From the NCBI GenBank assembly GCA_020636095.1, contig JACJYN010000002.1, forward strand, positions 1,116,001 to 1,180,000: a stretch of 64,000 nucleotides of DNA, in the 5' to 3' direction. Below are positions 41,619-50,234 of this stretch, piece by piece. This stretch comes from Lewinellaceae bacterium. GTDB lineage: Bacteria; Bacteroidota; Bacteroidia; Chitinophagales; Saprospiraceae. The notes beneath the pieces are model-generated. The model was not told where the DNA came from, ran no database searches, and saw only the letters and a list, made by a program, of their open reading frames with translations. Position 1 is the stretch's first letter. Every line of letters starts with the position of its first letter. Made by a program: the position numbers and the translations under genes.

Positions 41619-41626
41619 TACCTTTG
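41619..41626 (+). promoter_or_regulatory. -7 box of the Ddl-PASTA gene
   Basis: TACCTTTG matches TAnnTTTG. A TTT at about 41596 stands 20 bp upstream as a weak -33. The predicted transcript has a leader of about 160 nt. Confidence 0.5.
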
Positions 41627-41691
41627 TACCCTTGATGCTACAGGCATCAAAAGTGGCCAGCTCGCCGAAAGCCCTGCGGCGCCCTTCCGGC

Positions 41692-41748
41692 GTTGCCGGT
41701 TGTTGGTTGCCCACAAACTCTCGGCAGGCGCAGCCAAGAACCGGCAAC
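41692..41748 (+). promoter_or_regulatory. Inverted repeat in the long leader of the Ddl-PASTA gene
   Basis: GTTGCCGGTT (41692-41701) and AACCGGCAAC (41739-41748) pair perfectly over 10 bp and the stem may extend inward (TTGG with CCAA). A smaller hairpin GATGC-TACAG-GCATC precedes it at 41634. This suggests a folded 5' UTR; no known riboswitch class is recognised. Confidence 0.4.
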
Positions 41749-41791
41749 ATACAAACCGCGAGCCGAGGCGAGCCTCCCCAAGCAAAAATTT

Positions 41792-44700
41792 ATGAAAGTA
41801 GGTATTCTCTTTGGTGGCCCTTCCCGCGAGCGCGAAATTTCTTTCGCCGGCGGGCGGACAGTGTATGACAATCTCGACCGCAGCCTGTTCGAGCCGGTCC
41901 CTTTGTTTGTCGATAGCCACCGCAATATTATTTTATTAGACTGGCACTTCATATACAAAGGGGCCATCCGAAATTTCTATCCTCCGCCGGCTACCCTGCC
42001 GCCTTCTCCGCATCATTTCGAGATTTATGTAGAAAGCCTGGGGGAATTATCGGTTGAGCAGCAGGACGAACTCATCCGGCAGGTAGGTTCAAAAGTGGAG
42101 CCGGAGGAATTGCCGGCGCTTATCGACATCGCTTTTCTGGCCCTGCACGGCGCCTACGGCGAAAATGGAGAAATACAGCGGGAATTGACCCAACTCAATA
42201 TTCCCTACACGGGCAGCGGCGCTCGTGCCTGTCAGATCGGGGCCGACAAATCTATGTTGAGTGAGCTCCTGGGCGTCCGCAATTTTACCCGTCCTCCCAT
42301 GATGGCCCTCTACCGCGAAGAATGGCTACAGGGAAAACCCTCCGATTATTATCAGGAAGCGACTGAAAAAGTGGGCTTCCCTATGGCCATACGCCCGGTC
42401 AGCCAGGGGCCCTCCATTGGGGTCTCTATCCTGACAGAAGACCAAGGGCTGGAGGGGTTCGACCTGGCTATCAACCGGGCTTTGTTTCGGGAGATTTTGC
42501 CCGTTTACGAGTGGAGAGACCGCAGTAAATTCGAACGCTCTGAATATGTGCACCTCATCACGGATATCCGCGATGGATTGGGGTTCCCCATTGATGTTAC
42601 CTTCCAGGGAACGGCCCAGACGATCTATCATCCGGAAGGGCTGATTGATTATCTGAATAAACGGTCAGACACTGGCGCGGAGGGAGAGGCCTTCATTCTG
42701 GAAAGCCACCACCAGGAGGAGAAAGTGCTCATCGAAAAGTACACGGAGGGCAAGTATTTTTCCTGTATCGTCGTGCAAAATGAAGACAAAGGGGTTACGG
42801 CTCTTCCGCCAACAGAGATCATTCGGGATAGCCATGTATTCGACTACAACTTCCGTTACATGCTGGGGCTTTCTCAGAAAATTACGCCGGTGGAACTGCC
42901 GGAGCAGCAGATACAGGCCATTCGGGAAGCATGCCAGCGTTTGTTTGAAGAACTTGGCTTTAAAGTATACGCCCGCATCGACGGCGTATTTTCCAAAGAG
43001 GGAAAGGTGCTCTTTACCGGCCTGAAGACAACCTCTGCCATGCTACCCTCCTCTTTCCTCTTTCACCAGGCAGCCGAAATCGGCCTCAACAGCGCTCAGG
43101 TTCTGACCTTCATCCTTCGCACTTCCCTGCAAGAGCGCCTGGCGGAAGCACCCGATAATGAACAATACCAGAGCCTGCTGGCGCAACTGGATCAAAAAAT
43201 AGCGGCGGCGCGGTCCGCAGCTGCTCAAAAACGCCGGATGGGCGTTCTCTTTGGAGGAAATTCCTTCGAGCGGCACCTCTCTGTACAAACAGGCCGCAAT
43301 GTTTTTGAAAAGCTCGCCAGCTCTACTCAATATCAACCCCTGCCCATTTTCCTCAACCAAACGGAAGAGGGCTACGAACTGTACCAATTGCCCCTCAACC
43401 TGATGCTGACCGATAATGCCGACGAAATCCGGGAAAGGGTTAGCTCTTTCCAGGTGCATCCCCTGGTACAGGCCATCCGGCGGGAGTGCGCCGGGTTGCG
43501 GGCCCGTTATGGCTCGCCTGAAACGATCTTTGAACCCAGGAAGCGCTCCGAGGATGAACTGGCGGAATGGGTAAATGGTGTATTTATCGCCCTGCACGGG
43601 CGGCCGGGTGAAGATGGGCAATTACAAGAAGAACTCGAAAAGCGGGGCCTCCCCTACAATGGATCGGGCGTTCAGTCGTCGGCCGTCACCATCAACAAAT
43701 ATCAAACGCTTCAGACACTGGCCCGCAATGGTTTCACCGTAGCCGACCAGTTAGTGATGAGCCGGCAGGCCTTTGAGCAAAGCCAGGAAGAGTTTTACAA
43801 GCGTGTGGAGAACCGCCTGGCCTACCCATTTGTAGCTAAGCCGGTAGATGACGGCAGCAGTTCAGCGGTGAAGATTCTTAAGTCCCGCGAGGAACTGGAA
43901 GCATTTACCCGCCTCATGTTTCGCCCTCCTGGTGAAGAGGGGAAAGAAGCCCGCCACAAACTGCGCCTCAAGATTAGAGAGGAGTTTCCCCGCAAGCCGG
44001 AGATTCTCTTCGAAAACCTGGTCGGCGCCCGCGGCGCCCGCCAGTTTATGGAAGTCACCATCGGCCTGCTGACCCACTATAAAGACAATGGAGCGATCCG
44101 CTATGAGCTCTTCGAGCCTTCTGAAATACTGGCTACCGGCGAAATCCCGTCTTTGGAGGATAAGTTCTTCGCCGGCGAGGAACAACACATTACGCCGGCG
44201 CGCTTCAGCAGCAACCCCGAAGAATACCAGGCCATAACCAGACAGTTGAAGGAACAGGTAGAACGGGCCGCCCGCATCCTGAACATACAGGGGTACGCCC
44301 GGATCGACGCCTTTGTACGCATCTATTCCGATAACAGCGTAGAAGCCATCATCATCGAAACCAACTCGCTGCCGGCCCTGACTCCGGCCGCCATTCTTTT
44401 TCAGCAAGCCGCTATCAATGGCTATACGCCGTTTGAGTATCTGGATAAAATCATCACTTTTGGGTTTGAGCGGCAGGCCCGCAAAACGCCCTTAGCGCCC
44501 ACGCTACCCGAGAAAGCTCCGCCCGTTGACCCGCTACGGGTACCTAAAGCTATTACAGTAATGCCAGGAACAACTGAGAAAGGACAGCCCGTGTACGGCG
44601 CCGTTTACAAAAAAGAGCCCGACTCCCCCCCCTTAAAACCGCAACCGTTCTGGCAATATCTGCTGGGCCAGGCCAGGAAGGTGGCGGTTGAAACCGGCCG

Positions 44701-45553
44701 GTTTCTGGCTTCTCCGGTCTTTCTGCGCAACTTCGGCGCGATTATTGGCACGTTTCTGGTCTTCTTTTTCCTGGCCACCAGTTTCCTGAACCTCTATACC
44801 CATCATGGTGAGTCGCTCCAGGTACCTGACTTCATCGGCATGGATTTGAGAGACGCCAGCCGCAAAGCCCAGAGACAAGACTTTAAATTGACCGTGATCG
44901 ATTCTTTTTTCGATTCCAGCAAAATCCCTAACACCATCTACCAACAGGACCCCAAGGCCTTTCAGCGGGCGAAGCAAGGCCGGACGATCTATGTGAGTAA
45001 ATACCGGGTTACGCCCGATTCGGCTATACTCCCCACCCTGGTCAGCGCCGGTTATAATTATACCCAGTACGCCACCAAGCTCAAGCGGCTCGATATCAAA
45101 ACGGCCGTTAGAGAAAAGATATTCGATAGCAAACAGGAAGAAAACACCATCCTGTACTTTTATCACAAAGGCAGGAAAATAACGGATGAGATGCTGCGCC
45201 GGGGCGTGAAAGTGCCGAAAGGGGCTACACTCGACTTCGTTATCACCGAACGCATCACCGGCGCTGTGCCTGTTCCGGACCTCGTCTGCAAGCGTTACGA
45301 TGCGGCTATTTTCTTAATAGAAGGCTCCAACCTGATTTTGGGAAATGTTTTTGGCGATACCGGTTTCCACGAAGGCGCCTATGTCTATAAACAAGAACCC
45401 GAATACATTCCCGGTATGCAGATGGGTATTGGGCAACAGATCAACATCTACCTCACGGATACCCGCCCAGCCGGCTGCGCCGATGACCTGGACCCCAGCA
45501 GCCTCGACGGCGGTAGCGATGGTAGCCAGGAGGAGCAGGAGGATTTTAATTAG
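41792..45553 (+). CDS. Tandem D-Ala-D-Ala ligase modules fused to a membrane segment and three PASTA-like domains
   Basis: 1253 residues from ATG 41792 (MKVGILFGGPSREREIS). Module A (about 1-450) and module B (about 481-893) are each a complete D-alanine-D-alanine ligase (Ddl) fold: GG.S.ER at 8-14 and 488-494, LHG..GE.G at 118-126 and 601-609, ARID at 394-397 and 836-839. Module B keeps the ATP/Mg residues (K791, D839, E856, N858 in IIIETNSL). Module A has lost them (LFTGLKTT, G410 and K412 where E and N are expected; R in place of the Lys). A Pro-rich linker, one helix (FGAIIGTFLVFFFLATSF, about 981-998) and three PASTA-like repeats (about 1008-1222) follow, which would sit in the periplasm and may sense peptidoglycan. 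The C-terminus is acidic. Role: probably membrane-tethered cell-wall precursor synthesis. Confidence 0.88.
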   Translation: MKVGILFGGPSREREISFAGGRTVYDNLDRSLFEPVPLFVDSHRNIILLDWHFIYKGAIRNFYPPPATLPPSPHHFEIYVESLGELSVEQQDELIRQVGSKVEPEELPALIDIAFLALHGAYGENGEIQRELTQLNIPYTGSGARACQIGADKSMLSELLGVRNFTRPPMMALYREEWLQGKPSDYYQEATEKVGFPMAIRPVSQGPSIGVSILTEDQGLEGFDLAINRALFREILPVYEWRDRSKFERSEYVHLITDIRDGLGFPIDVTFQGTAQTIYHPEGLIDYLNKRSDTGAEGEAFILESHHQEEKVLIEKYTEGKYFSCIVVQNEDKGVTALPPTEIIRDSHVFDYNFRYMLGLSQKITPVELPEQQIQAIREACQRLFEELGFKVYARIDGVFSKEGKVLFTGLKTTSAMLPSSFLFHQAAEIGLNSAQVLTFILRTSLQERLAEAPDNEQYQSLLAQLDQKIAAARSAAAQKRRMGVLFGGNSFERHLSVQTGRNVFEKLASSTQYQPLPIFLNQTEEGYELYQLPLNLMLTDNADEIRERVSSFQVHPLVQAIRRECAGLRARYGSPETIFEPRKRSEDELAEWVNGVFIALHGRPGEDGQLQEELEKRGLPYNGSGVQSSAVTINKYQTLQTLARNGFTVADQLVMSRQAFEQSQEEFYKRVENRLAYPFVAKPVDDGSSSAVKILKSREELEAFTRLMFRPPGEEGKEARHKLRLKIREEFPRKPEILFENLVGARGARQFMEVTIGLLTHYKDNGAIRYELFEPSEILATGEIPSLEDKFFAGEEQHITPARFSSNPEEYQAITRQLKEQVERAARILNIQGYARIDAFVRIYSDNSVEAIIIETNSLPALTPAAILFQQAAINGYTPFEYLDKIITFGFERQARKTPLAPTLPEKAPPVDPLRVPKAITVMPGTTEKGQPVYGAVYKKEPDSPPLKPQPFWQYLLGQARKVAVETGRFLASPVFLRNFGAIIGTFLVFFFLATSFLNLYTHHGESLQVPDFIGMDLRDASRKAQRQDFKLTVIDSFFDSSKIPNTIYQQDPKAFQRAKQGRTIYVSKYRVTPDSAILPTLVSAGYNYTQYATKLKRLDIKTAVREKIFDSKQEENTILYFYHKGRKITDEMLRRGVKVPKGATLDFVITERITGAVPVPDLVCKRYDAAIFLIEGSNLILGNVFGDTGFHEGAYVYKQEPEYIPGMQMGIGQQINIYLTDTRPAGCADDLDPSSLDGGSDGSQEEQEDFN

Positions 45554-45568
45554 GGGGGGAGTGAGGAG

Positions 45569-45608
45569 TGTATCAGTGTATCAGTGGGTAGTGTATCAGT
45601 GTATCAGT
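45569..45608. repeat. GTGTATCA short tandem repeat
   Basis: GTGTATCA occurs four times in 40 bp (two pairs separated by GTGGGTA) just after the Ddl-PASTA stop. A simple repeat in a short intergenic gap, with no known role. Confidence 0.6.
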
Positions 45609-45711
45609 GAGGGCGCTTGCCAATAAACAACAAAAACCCTGCTTCCTCGTTCTTGAATCAAAGGCATAGCTTGTCAGCTGGCCTTTCCCTTTTTAGTACA
45701 AAGATCAACAC

Positions 45712-48303
45712 ATGAAGCATCTACTCTACTTGATTCTTTTTCTTTCCGTTTCGGCTGCTCTTCAGGCACAGATCACCGAAATGCCGCTGCAAGGCAACCG
45801 GGTTCTTCAGCGTTATTATGCCGAAAGGAATGTACCGATGCCGGTGGGCTGGCAACCAAGCCAGAACCCTGAATTCCGTGGGCCCGGACGAGCTTGCATG
45901 CTGGAGCAGGCAGGCAAAACCTACATCAATGCCGGTGAAACCCGTTACATCAATACCAACATCGATACGTCCGGCTTGGGAGGAGGGCCCGGGCAATTTA
46001 CTTGCCTCAACTGCGACGGCAACCCCATTGGGGAAACAGCCATTGTCGATGACTCGCTGATGATCACCGCAGATGCCGGCCTACTGGGTGCAGAATATAG
46101 CTTTACGGTGGAATACTGCGCCACTGAAGGCTGCCGGAGCCTCACCTTTGCGGTAGTAGGCCGCCGCAAAGGGCAGCACTATTTTCCCCCTGTCATCGAA
46201 CTGCCCTCAGAAGGGCGGGCCTTGGCCGAGGGGCAGGCTTCCCTCCTCCCCGGCCCGCTGGCCTGCAATAAATTCATCGATGCCGCAGACCAGTACGAGG
46301 GCCGTGAACAGCGCTTTTACTTTACCACCTACGTTGATGTGGACAGCAGCTTTTACTACGACGCCAGCCGTTACGCCGGAGTAGACTCCGTCTACCTGGT
46401 GCTCTGCGATACCTTTGCCATCTGCGACACCTTCCATTTTGCCTTCGACATACAACGAGATACCATCAAGCTATCGGTTGGCGGCAGGGAAACCTTTATG
46501 GATGATTTTTCTCAGGACAGCCCCATTTCCGATGAGGCGTTGTGGTTGGAAAGCGAGGCCTACGTCAACCGGCATTTTGCCGTCAACCCGCCCTCGATAG
46601 GCGTGGCTACCTTCGACGGGCTAGACCCGCAGGGCCGGCCCTATGGCGGCGGGCTGGGGCCAGCCGATCGGCTCACCTCCACGTACCTGGACCTCACCTC
46701 ATTCTCCGGCGACCTATTCCTTTCCTTCTGGGTGCAACCCGGTGGGCTGGGCGAACGCCCCCGTTCTCAGGATAAACTGGTGCTGGAATACAAAGACTTC
46801 AACGGCGACTGGGACGAATTTATAGTGATTGTAAAAGATAGCTTCCCGGCGGCGGCGCCCGGCGAAACCCCGCCGTTCCGCTTTTTTTCATTTCCCATTC
46901 CGTCCCTTTACAAACACAACGCTTTTCAGTTTCGCCTGACCAATTACAACGACCGCAACGGAATCAACAATATCTGGCAGGTGGATTACATCCGGCTCAG
47001 CCGCTTTGCCGCTGACAGCGCCATTGCCGACATCACCTTTACCGGCCCGCCCCGGTCCATCCTGGGCAATTACCGCAGTATGCCCTGGCGCCACTTCGAA
47101 GGGGCGGAAGACGATGAACTGTCTCCTTTCATCGAAGTAAACGCCCGTAACCTTTCCCCAGGGGACCGCAATGCAGAGCCATCCTTTGTGAGGGTCGAAG
47201 AACAGGCAACCGGGATAGAGTTGTTCAACGTAAGCCTTTTTGGATCCGGACTGGAACGTAACTTTACAGCCGGGCAGTTTAAGCAACGTATCTACGACCT
47301 GCGCGGAGGGCCCCTTTTCACGCCAACTCCCTACAATGGTTATCTCAATCAAATGAAAAGTGATGCCTTCGACGCACCCGAACAACTGTTTTTCATGATG
47401 GAATACAGCCTGGAAAATTCATCCCAGCAACAGAGCCCCGGTTATGAATCCGTCCTGCGCAATGACCAGGTAAAGTCCGTGACCCTTTTCGACAACTACT
47501 TCGCCTACGATGACGGCACCGCGGAGAGCGCCCTGGTGGCTCAGGAGGATGACCAGATCGCCATTAAATTTACCTCTACCATCGATGACACCCTGCGGGC
47601 CATTCGCATGCATTTCCCTCACATGATCAGCAACGTTAGTAACCAGGAATTCAACCTGAAGGTATGGGTGGGCCAGTTGGATGATGAACCTGAGTTTGTG
47701 ATGAATTTTCTCCGGCCCCTCTACCCGGACCAAGTGCTGGACACGCTGCAGGGCTTCACTACTTATCTGCTGGAGGACATCAATGGAAACCTGGCGCCCT
47801 TGTACCTGCCCGCCGGCGATTTTTACATCGGCTGGGAACAGCTCACCAACTGCAACTTTACTGATTGTATACCATTTGGACTGGACAAAAACACGCCGGC
47901 CGGCCAGGCCCTGAGTTACTTTAAACAACAAAATGCCAGCGAATGGCGGGCTTTCTCCGAGTTGGGCGTCCCCATTCCCCAAGGCGCCCTGATGGTAAGG
48001 CCGGTTGTCGGCAGCGAAACGCCGGTGCCAACTGCTACCGATGAACCGGCCCCGGAAGCTTTCCAGCTCAAGGTATTCCCTAACCCGGCGCAAGGCATGC
48101 TCAACCTGCTACCGGCAGAAGGGCATTACAGCGATTATCAAATCGAGTTATATAATAGCCTGGGGCAGTTGATTTACCAGGGGGCCCTGCAACCTCAGTT
48201 GGACGTGAGCCAATTCGAAAACGGTTTGTATCTGCTGAGAGTGGCACAGGCTGGTACCGACAGATGGGTGCAGCGGAGGGTCGTGGTGATGGGGAGGGAG
48301 TGA
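45712..48303 (+). CDS. Large T9SS-exported protein of unknown function
   Basis: 863 residues with a clear signal peptide (MKHLLYLILFLSVSAALQAQ). The body shows repeated beta-domain patterns: a Cys-containing Ig-like part (about 60-150; FTCLNCDGNP, EYCATEGCRS), a second part with paired Cys (YLVLCDTFAICDTFHF), and from about 260 a jelly-roll-like domain (FMDDFSQDS, LSFWVQPGG, LVLEYKDFNGDW, WQVDYIRL) resembling MAM/LamG-type modules. A T9SS sorting module closes it (FQLKVFPNPAQGMLNLLP to VVVMGRE, about 782-863). No catalytic motif is recognised. It follows the Ddl-PASTA gene by 158 bp on the same strand and may be co-transcribed. Confidence 0.85.
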   Translation: MKHLLYLILFLSVSAALQAQITEMPLQGNRVLQRYYAERNVPMPVGWQPSQNPEFRGPGRACMLEQAGKTYINAGETRYINTNIDTSGLGGGPGQFTCLNCDGNPIGETAIVDDSLMITADAGLLGAEYSFTVEYCATEGCRSLTFAVVGRRKGQHYFPPVIELPSEGRALAEGQASLLPGPLACNKFIDAADQYEGREQRFYFTTYVDVDSSFYYDASRYAGVDSVYLVLCDTFAICDTFHFAFDIQRDTIKLSVGGRETFMDDFSQDSPISDEALWLESEAYVNRHFAVNPPSIGVATFDGLDPQGRPYGGGLGPADRLTSTYLDLTSFSGDLFLSFWVQPGGLGERPRSQDKLVLEYKDFNGDWDEFIVIVKDSFPAAAPGETPPFRFFSFPIPSLYKHNAFQFRLTNYNDRNGINNIWQVDYIRLSRFAADSAIADITFTGPPRSILGNYRSMPWRHFEGAEDDELSPFIEVNARNLSPGDRNAEPSFVRVEEQATGIELFNVSLFGSGLERNFTAGQFKQRIYDLRGGPLFTPTPYNGYLNQMKSDAFDAPEQLFFMMEYSLENSSQQQSPGYESVLRNDQVKSVTLFDNYFAYDDGTAESALVAQEDDQIAIKFTSTIDDTLRAIRMHFPHMISNVSNQEFNLKVWVGQLDDEPEFVMNFLRPLYPDQVLDTLQGFTTYLLEDINGNLAPLYLPAGDFYIGWEQLTNCNFTDCIPFGLDKNTPAGQALSYFKQQNASEWRAFSELGVPIPQGALMVRPVVGSETPVPTATDEPAPEAFQLKVFPNPAQGMLNLLPAEGHYSDYQIELYNSLGQLIYQGALQPQLDVSQFENGLYLLRVAQAGTDRWVQRRVVVMGRE

Positions 48304-48345
48304 AGGAGTGAATGAAGGAGAGTAAGATTCATTTTTTCAAAAGAG

Positions 48346-48376
48346 TTGCCATTTATCGGCTATCCGCGTACTTTTG
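48346..48376 (+). promoter_or_regulatory. Bacteroidota promoter of the rhodanese gene
   Basis: TTG (48346-48348), a spacer of exactly 20 bp and TACTTTTG (48369-48376) match the consensus in full. The start codon at 48394 follows by 17 bp, so the leader is about 10 nt. This also excludes the upstream in-frame codon at 48346. Confidence 0.75.
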
Positions 48377-48393
48377 CATCAAAACAGAACACC

Positions 48394-48708
48394 ATGGCCA
48401 AAGATATTGACGTAAAGGAGTTTAAAGAAAAGATAAACCGCGGAGACGACTTCATTCTCATCGACGTCCGGGAGCCCTACGAGCATCAGGAATTCAATGT
48501 AGGAGGCCAGTTGATTCCTTTGGGTAAGCTACCCGCCAAGATCGAAGCATTGAGGCCACACCAGGACGAAGAGATCATTTTATACTGCCGCTCCGGCAAC
48601 CGCAGTGGTGTGGCTAAACAGTTGATGGAACAAGCCGGCTTCAAGGTCGTCCGCAACCTGCTGGGCGGCATGCTCGACTGGCAGGAGAACTTTGGTTCAC
48701 ATAGTTAG
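48394..48708 (+). CDS. Single-domain rhodanese-like sulfurtransferase
   Basis: 104 residues (MAKDIDVKEFKEKINRGDDF), one rhodanese domain. Seen: the entry motif ILIDVREPYEHQEFNVGG and the active loop YCRSGNRSGVAKQLM with the catalytic Cys, then GFKVVRNLLGGMLDW. It likely carries persulfide sulfur in the cytoplasm (no signal peptide). Length and pattern equal stand-alone GlpE/PspE-like proteins. A consensus promoter lies directly upstream and a bidirectional terminator directly downstream, so it is monocistronic. The physiological acceptor is unknown. Confidence 0.92.
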   Translation: MAKDIDVKEFKEKINRGDDFILIDVREPYEHQEFNVGGQLIPLGKLPAKIEALRPHQDEEIILYCRSGNRSGVAKQLMEQAGFKVVRNLLGGMLDWQENFGSHS

Positions 48709-48712
48709 TTAT

Positions 48713-48769
48713 AACCGCAAAACCTGCCAGGCTATTATTTTTTTATCTGGCCTGACAGGTTTCGCGGTT
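48713..48769. terminator. Bidirectional terminator between rhodanese and SPOR genes
   Basis: AACCGC-AAACCTG-CAGGC pairs with its complement over about 20 positions with two mismatches, around a T-rich loop. A T run follows on the plus strand (GGTTTTG) and the left flank is A-rich. Both convergent genes end within 15 bp. Confidence 0.8.
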
Positions 48770-48781
48770 TTGTGAGCAGCC

Positions 48782-49429
48782 TTACTTCCGCTTCACATAG
48801 GATTCCACCCCCTTACCTTTCAACTCGCTAACCAGGGCTTTGGCTTCGCTGATGGAGTCGAACCGGTCGACCATCACCACAGTGAACTTCCCGCGGTCGA
48901 AAGGTTCAAGCACTACGTTATTGTAACCCAGCCCGCGCAGTTTTTTCTCCATATCCTGAGCATAGGCTTTGACGGAAAAGGTGCCGGCCATGACCATATA
49001 CCGGCCGGAGCTGGCCGCTGTATTACTGCTATTGATACGGTTGCTGGTGGAAGTATTGCTATATCCCTCCTCTGCGACACCACTACCCTTCGTATCTAAT
49101 TCATTGGGTGTTGCAGTAGTGGAGGAATTGCTGGCAGGAGAACGCCCCTTATCAAGGCTCTCCCCATTCTGATAATCGTAATTGGAATAATCATCGGACT
49201 TGGCGACGCCGACATCCGTCTGATTGTCGCTATTTGCCTGGCCTTCATCATTAAAATAGTACGTATCGTCTTCCTGGCCTTCCGTATTCGTAGAAGGCGT
49301 AGTAGTTTCGGTAGTCGTTCCCGGCTCACCGGAATCTCCCATCAGGTTGGTGGTCATGTAAATGAGATAAACGAGTGCTGCAACACAGACAGCAACGATC
49401 GCAATGGTAACATAATCGAGTCGTGACAT
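48782..49429 (-). CDS. Membrane-anchored SPOR-domain protein
   Basis: 215 residues: a short cytoplasmic tail, one membrane helix (about 6-28, VTIAIVAVCVAALVYLIYM), a long low-complexity Ser/Thr/Asn/Glu-rich periplasmic linker (about 30-140) and a C-terminal SPOR domain (about 141-215: RYMVMAGTFSVKAYAQDMEKK, VVLEPFDRGKFTVVMVDRF). SPOR domains bind denuded glycan strands at the division septum, so the protein probably marks or organises septal peptidoglycan. The order TM-linker-SPOR resembles FtsN-like proteins. It ends at the shared terminator and begins at 49429 (MSRLDYVTIA). Confidence 0.9.
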   Translation of the reverse strand: MSRLDYVTIAIVAVCVAALVYLIYMTTNLMGDSGEPGTTTETTTPSTNTEGQEDDTYYFNDEGQANSDNQTDVGVAKSDDYSNYDYQNGESLDKGRSPASNSSTTATPNELDTKGSGVAEEGYSNTSTSNRINSSNTAASSGRYMVMAGTFSVKAYAQDMEKKLRGLGYNNVVLEPFDRGKFTVVMVDRFDSISEAKALVSELKGKGVESYVKRK

Positions 49430-49665
49430 AGCCTTTTGTGGTTTGGTACAGGGTATTTCCGTACAGTGAATTGGCGAATGTGCCCTATTTTTATACCCAT
49501 TAAATGTTCTGGCTTTAAAATAAGTATTTTTTTTCCCGCCTTTTGCAATAATTTGGCCGAAAAAACTTCAAACCTTCTTTGTTATAGAAAAGCCGGCTGG
49601 CCGATTCCTGATCGGCCGCACTGGGGATTAGGTAGAAATAATGTGCAATTCGGGCGTCATAAACG

Positions 49666-49673
49666 TACCTTTG
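49666..49673 (+). promoter_or_regulatory. -7 box for the small coiled-coil protein
   Basis: TACCTTTG fits TAnnTTTG; a TGTG at about 49642 is a weak -33. Predicted leader about 128 nt, including the inverted repeats at 49697-49791. Confidence 0.5.
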
Positions 49674-49696
49674 CCTGCGTACTTTAAAGGAACCTT

Positions 49697-49791
49697 CTTT
49701 GACAAATTGTATGTGCCGGTTGAAAGCCGGAACCATTCCATCGGCAGTGTTGCCGGCTTTCGGGTGGAGCATGCTTTCCAACTTGTCAAAG
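49697..49791 (+). promoter_or_regulatory. Nested inverted repeats in the leader of the small coiled-coil protein
   Basis: The outer pair CTTTGACAAATTG (49697-49709) with CAACTTGTCAAAG (49779-49791) matches 12 of 13. An inner pair GAAAGCCGG/CCGGCTTTC lies near 49722-49730 and 49752-49760. The two would form one long stem ending 17 nt before the start codon, a shape expected of a regulatory leader or a small RNA. No known riboswitch family is recognised. Confidence 0.5.
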
Positions 49792-49807
49792 GATCAAAAA
49801 AACAACA

Positions 49808-50095
49808 ATGCCAAGAAGAAAAATGACGCCCTTTGCGCGTTTCATGATCGTGATGCTCATCATCGTGCCGTTGGCTTACTTCGGAGCATCCTGGTACAAT
49901 GGAGAGGACCCGCTGAACGTAAGGCAATACCTGGGACTGGATGAACCGGCCAAGACCGAACAAGTGTCTGTAAAACCCGATGAGCATACTTCCGGAGACG
50001 CCCTTCAGCTGCGCGTCAAGGAACTCGAACAAAAGCTACAGCAGTGCCAGAAAGAACTGGATGAACTGAAAGCGCAGATCAACACGCAAGAATAA
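49808..50095 (+). CDS. Small membrane protein with coiled-coil tail
   Basis: 95 residues, MPRRKMTPFARFMIVMLIIV: basic N-terminus, one membrane helix (about 12-28, FMIVMLIIVPLAYFGASW), a linker, and a C-terminal coiled coil (about 64-95, LQLRVKELEQKLQQCQKELDELKAQ) with leucine-type heptads and one Cys. The topology would place the coiled coil outside the cytoplasmic membrane. A promoter and a folded leader precede it. No family is recognised; a role as scaffold or partner of another envelope protein is inference. The SnoaL-like fragment follows directly. Confidence 0.75.
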   Translation: MPRRKMTPFARFMIVMLIIVPLAYFGASWYNGEDPLNVRQYLGLDEPAKTEQVSVKPDEHTSGDALQLRVKELEQKLQQCQKELDELKAQINTQE

Positions 50096-50097
50096 AC

Positions 50098-50223
50098 GGT
50101 TATATCGGCTATTGCCTTTTTGATGAAAAACGCTCCGGGAAATTCATTGTCCTCTGGCAACGACAACCCGATGGGAAGTGGCTCATTCGTGCGGATGGGT
50201 ATAGCGGGTTGGAAGCAGAGTGA
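50098..50223 (+). pseudogene. 3' remnant of a SnoaL/DUF4440-like gene
   Basis: In a frame different from the upstream gene, 41 codons read GYIGYCLFDEKRSGKFIVLW and then QRQPDGKWLIRADGYSGLEAE before a TGA at 50221. G-K-(F/Y)-I-V-x-W-x-x-x-P-D-G-x-W is typical of the last strands of SnoaL-like/NTF2-fold (DUF4440) proteins. There is no start and no upstream part, so it is a gene fragment left after deletion. Confidence 0.6.
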
Positions 50224-50234
50224 GGAGCGCCTTT

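Noticed and set aside
41693..41791. Upstream extension of the Ddl-PASTA frame
   Set aside because: It codes no Ddl-like residues and covers the folded leader; MKVGILFGG at 41792 is the family start.
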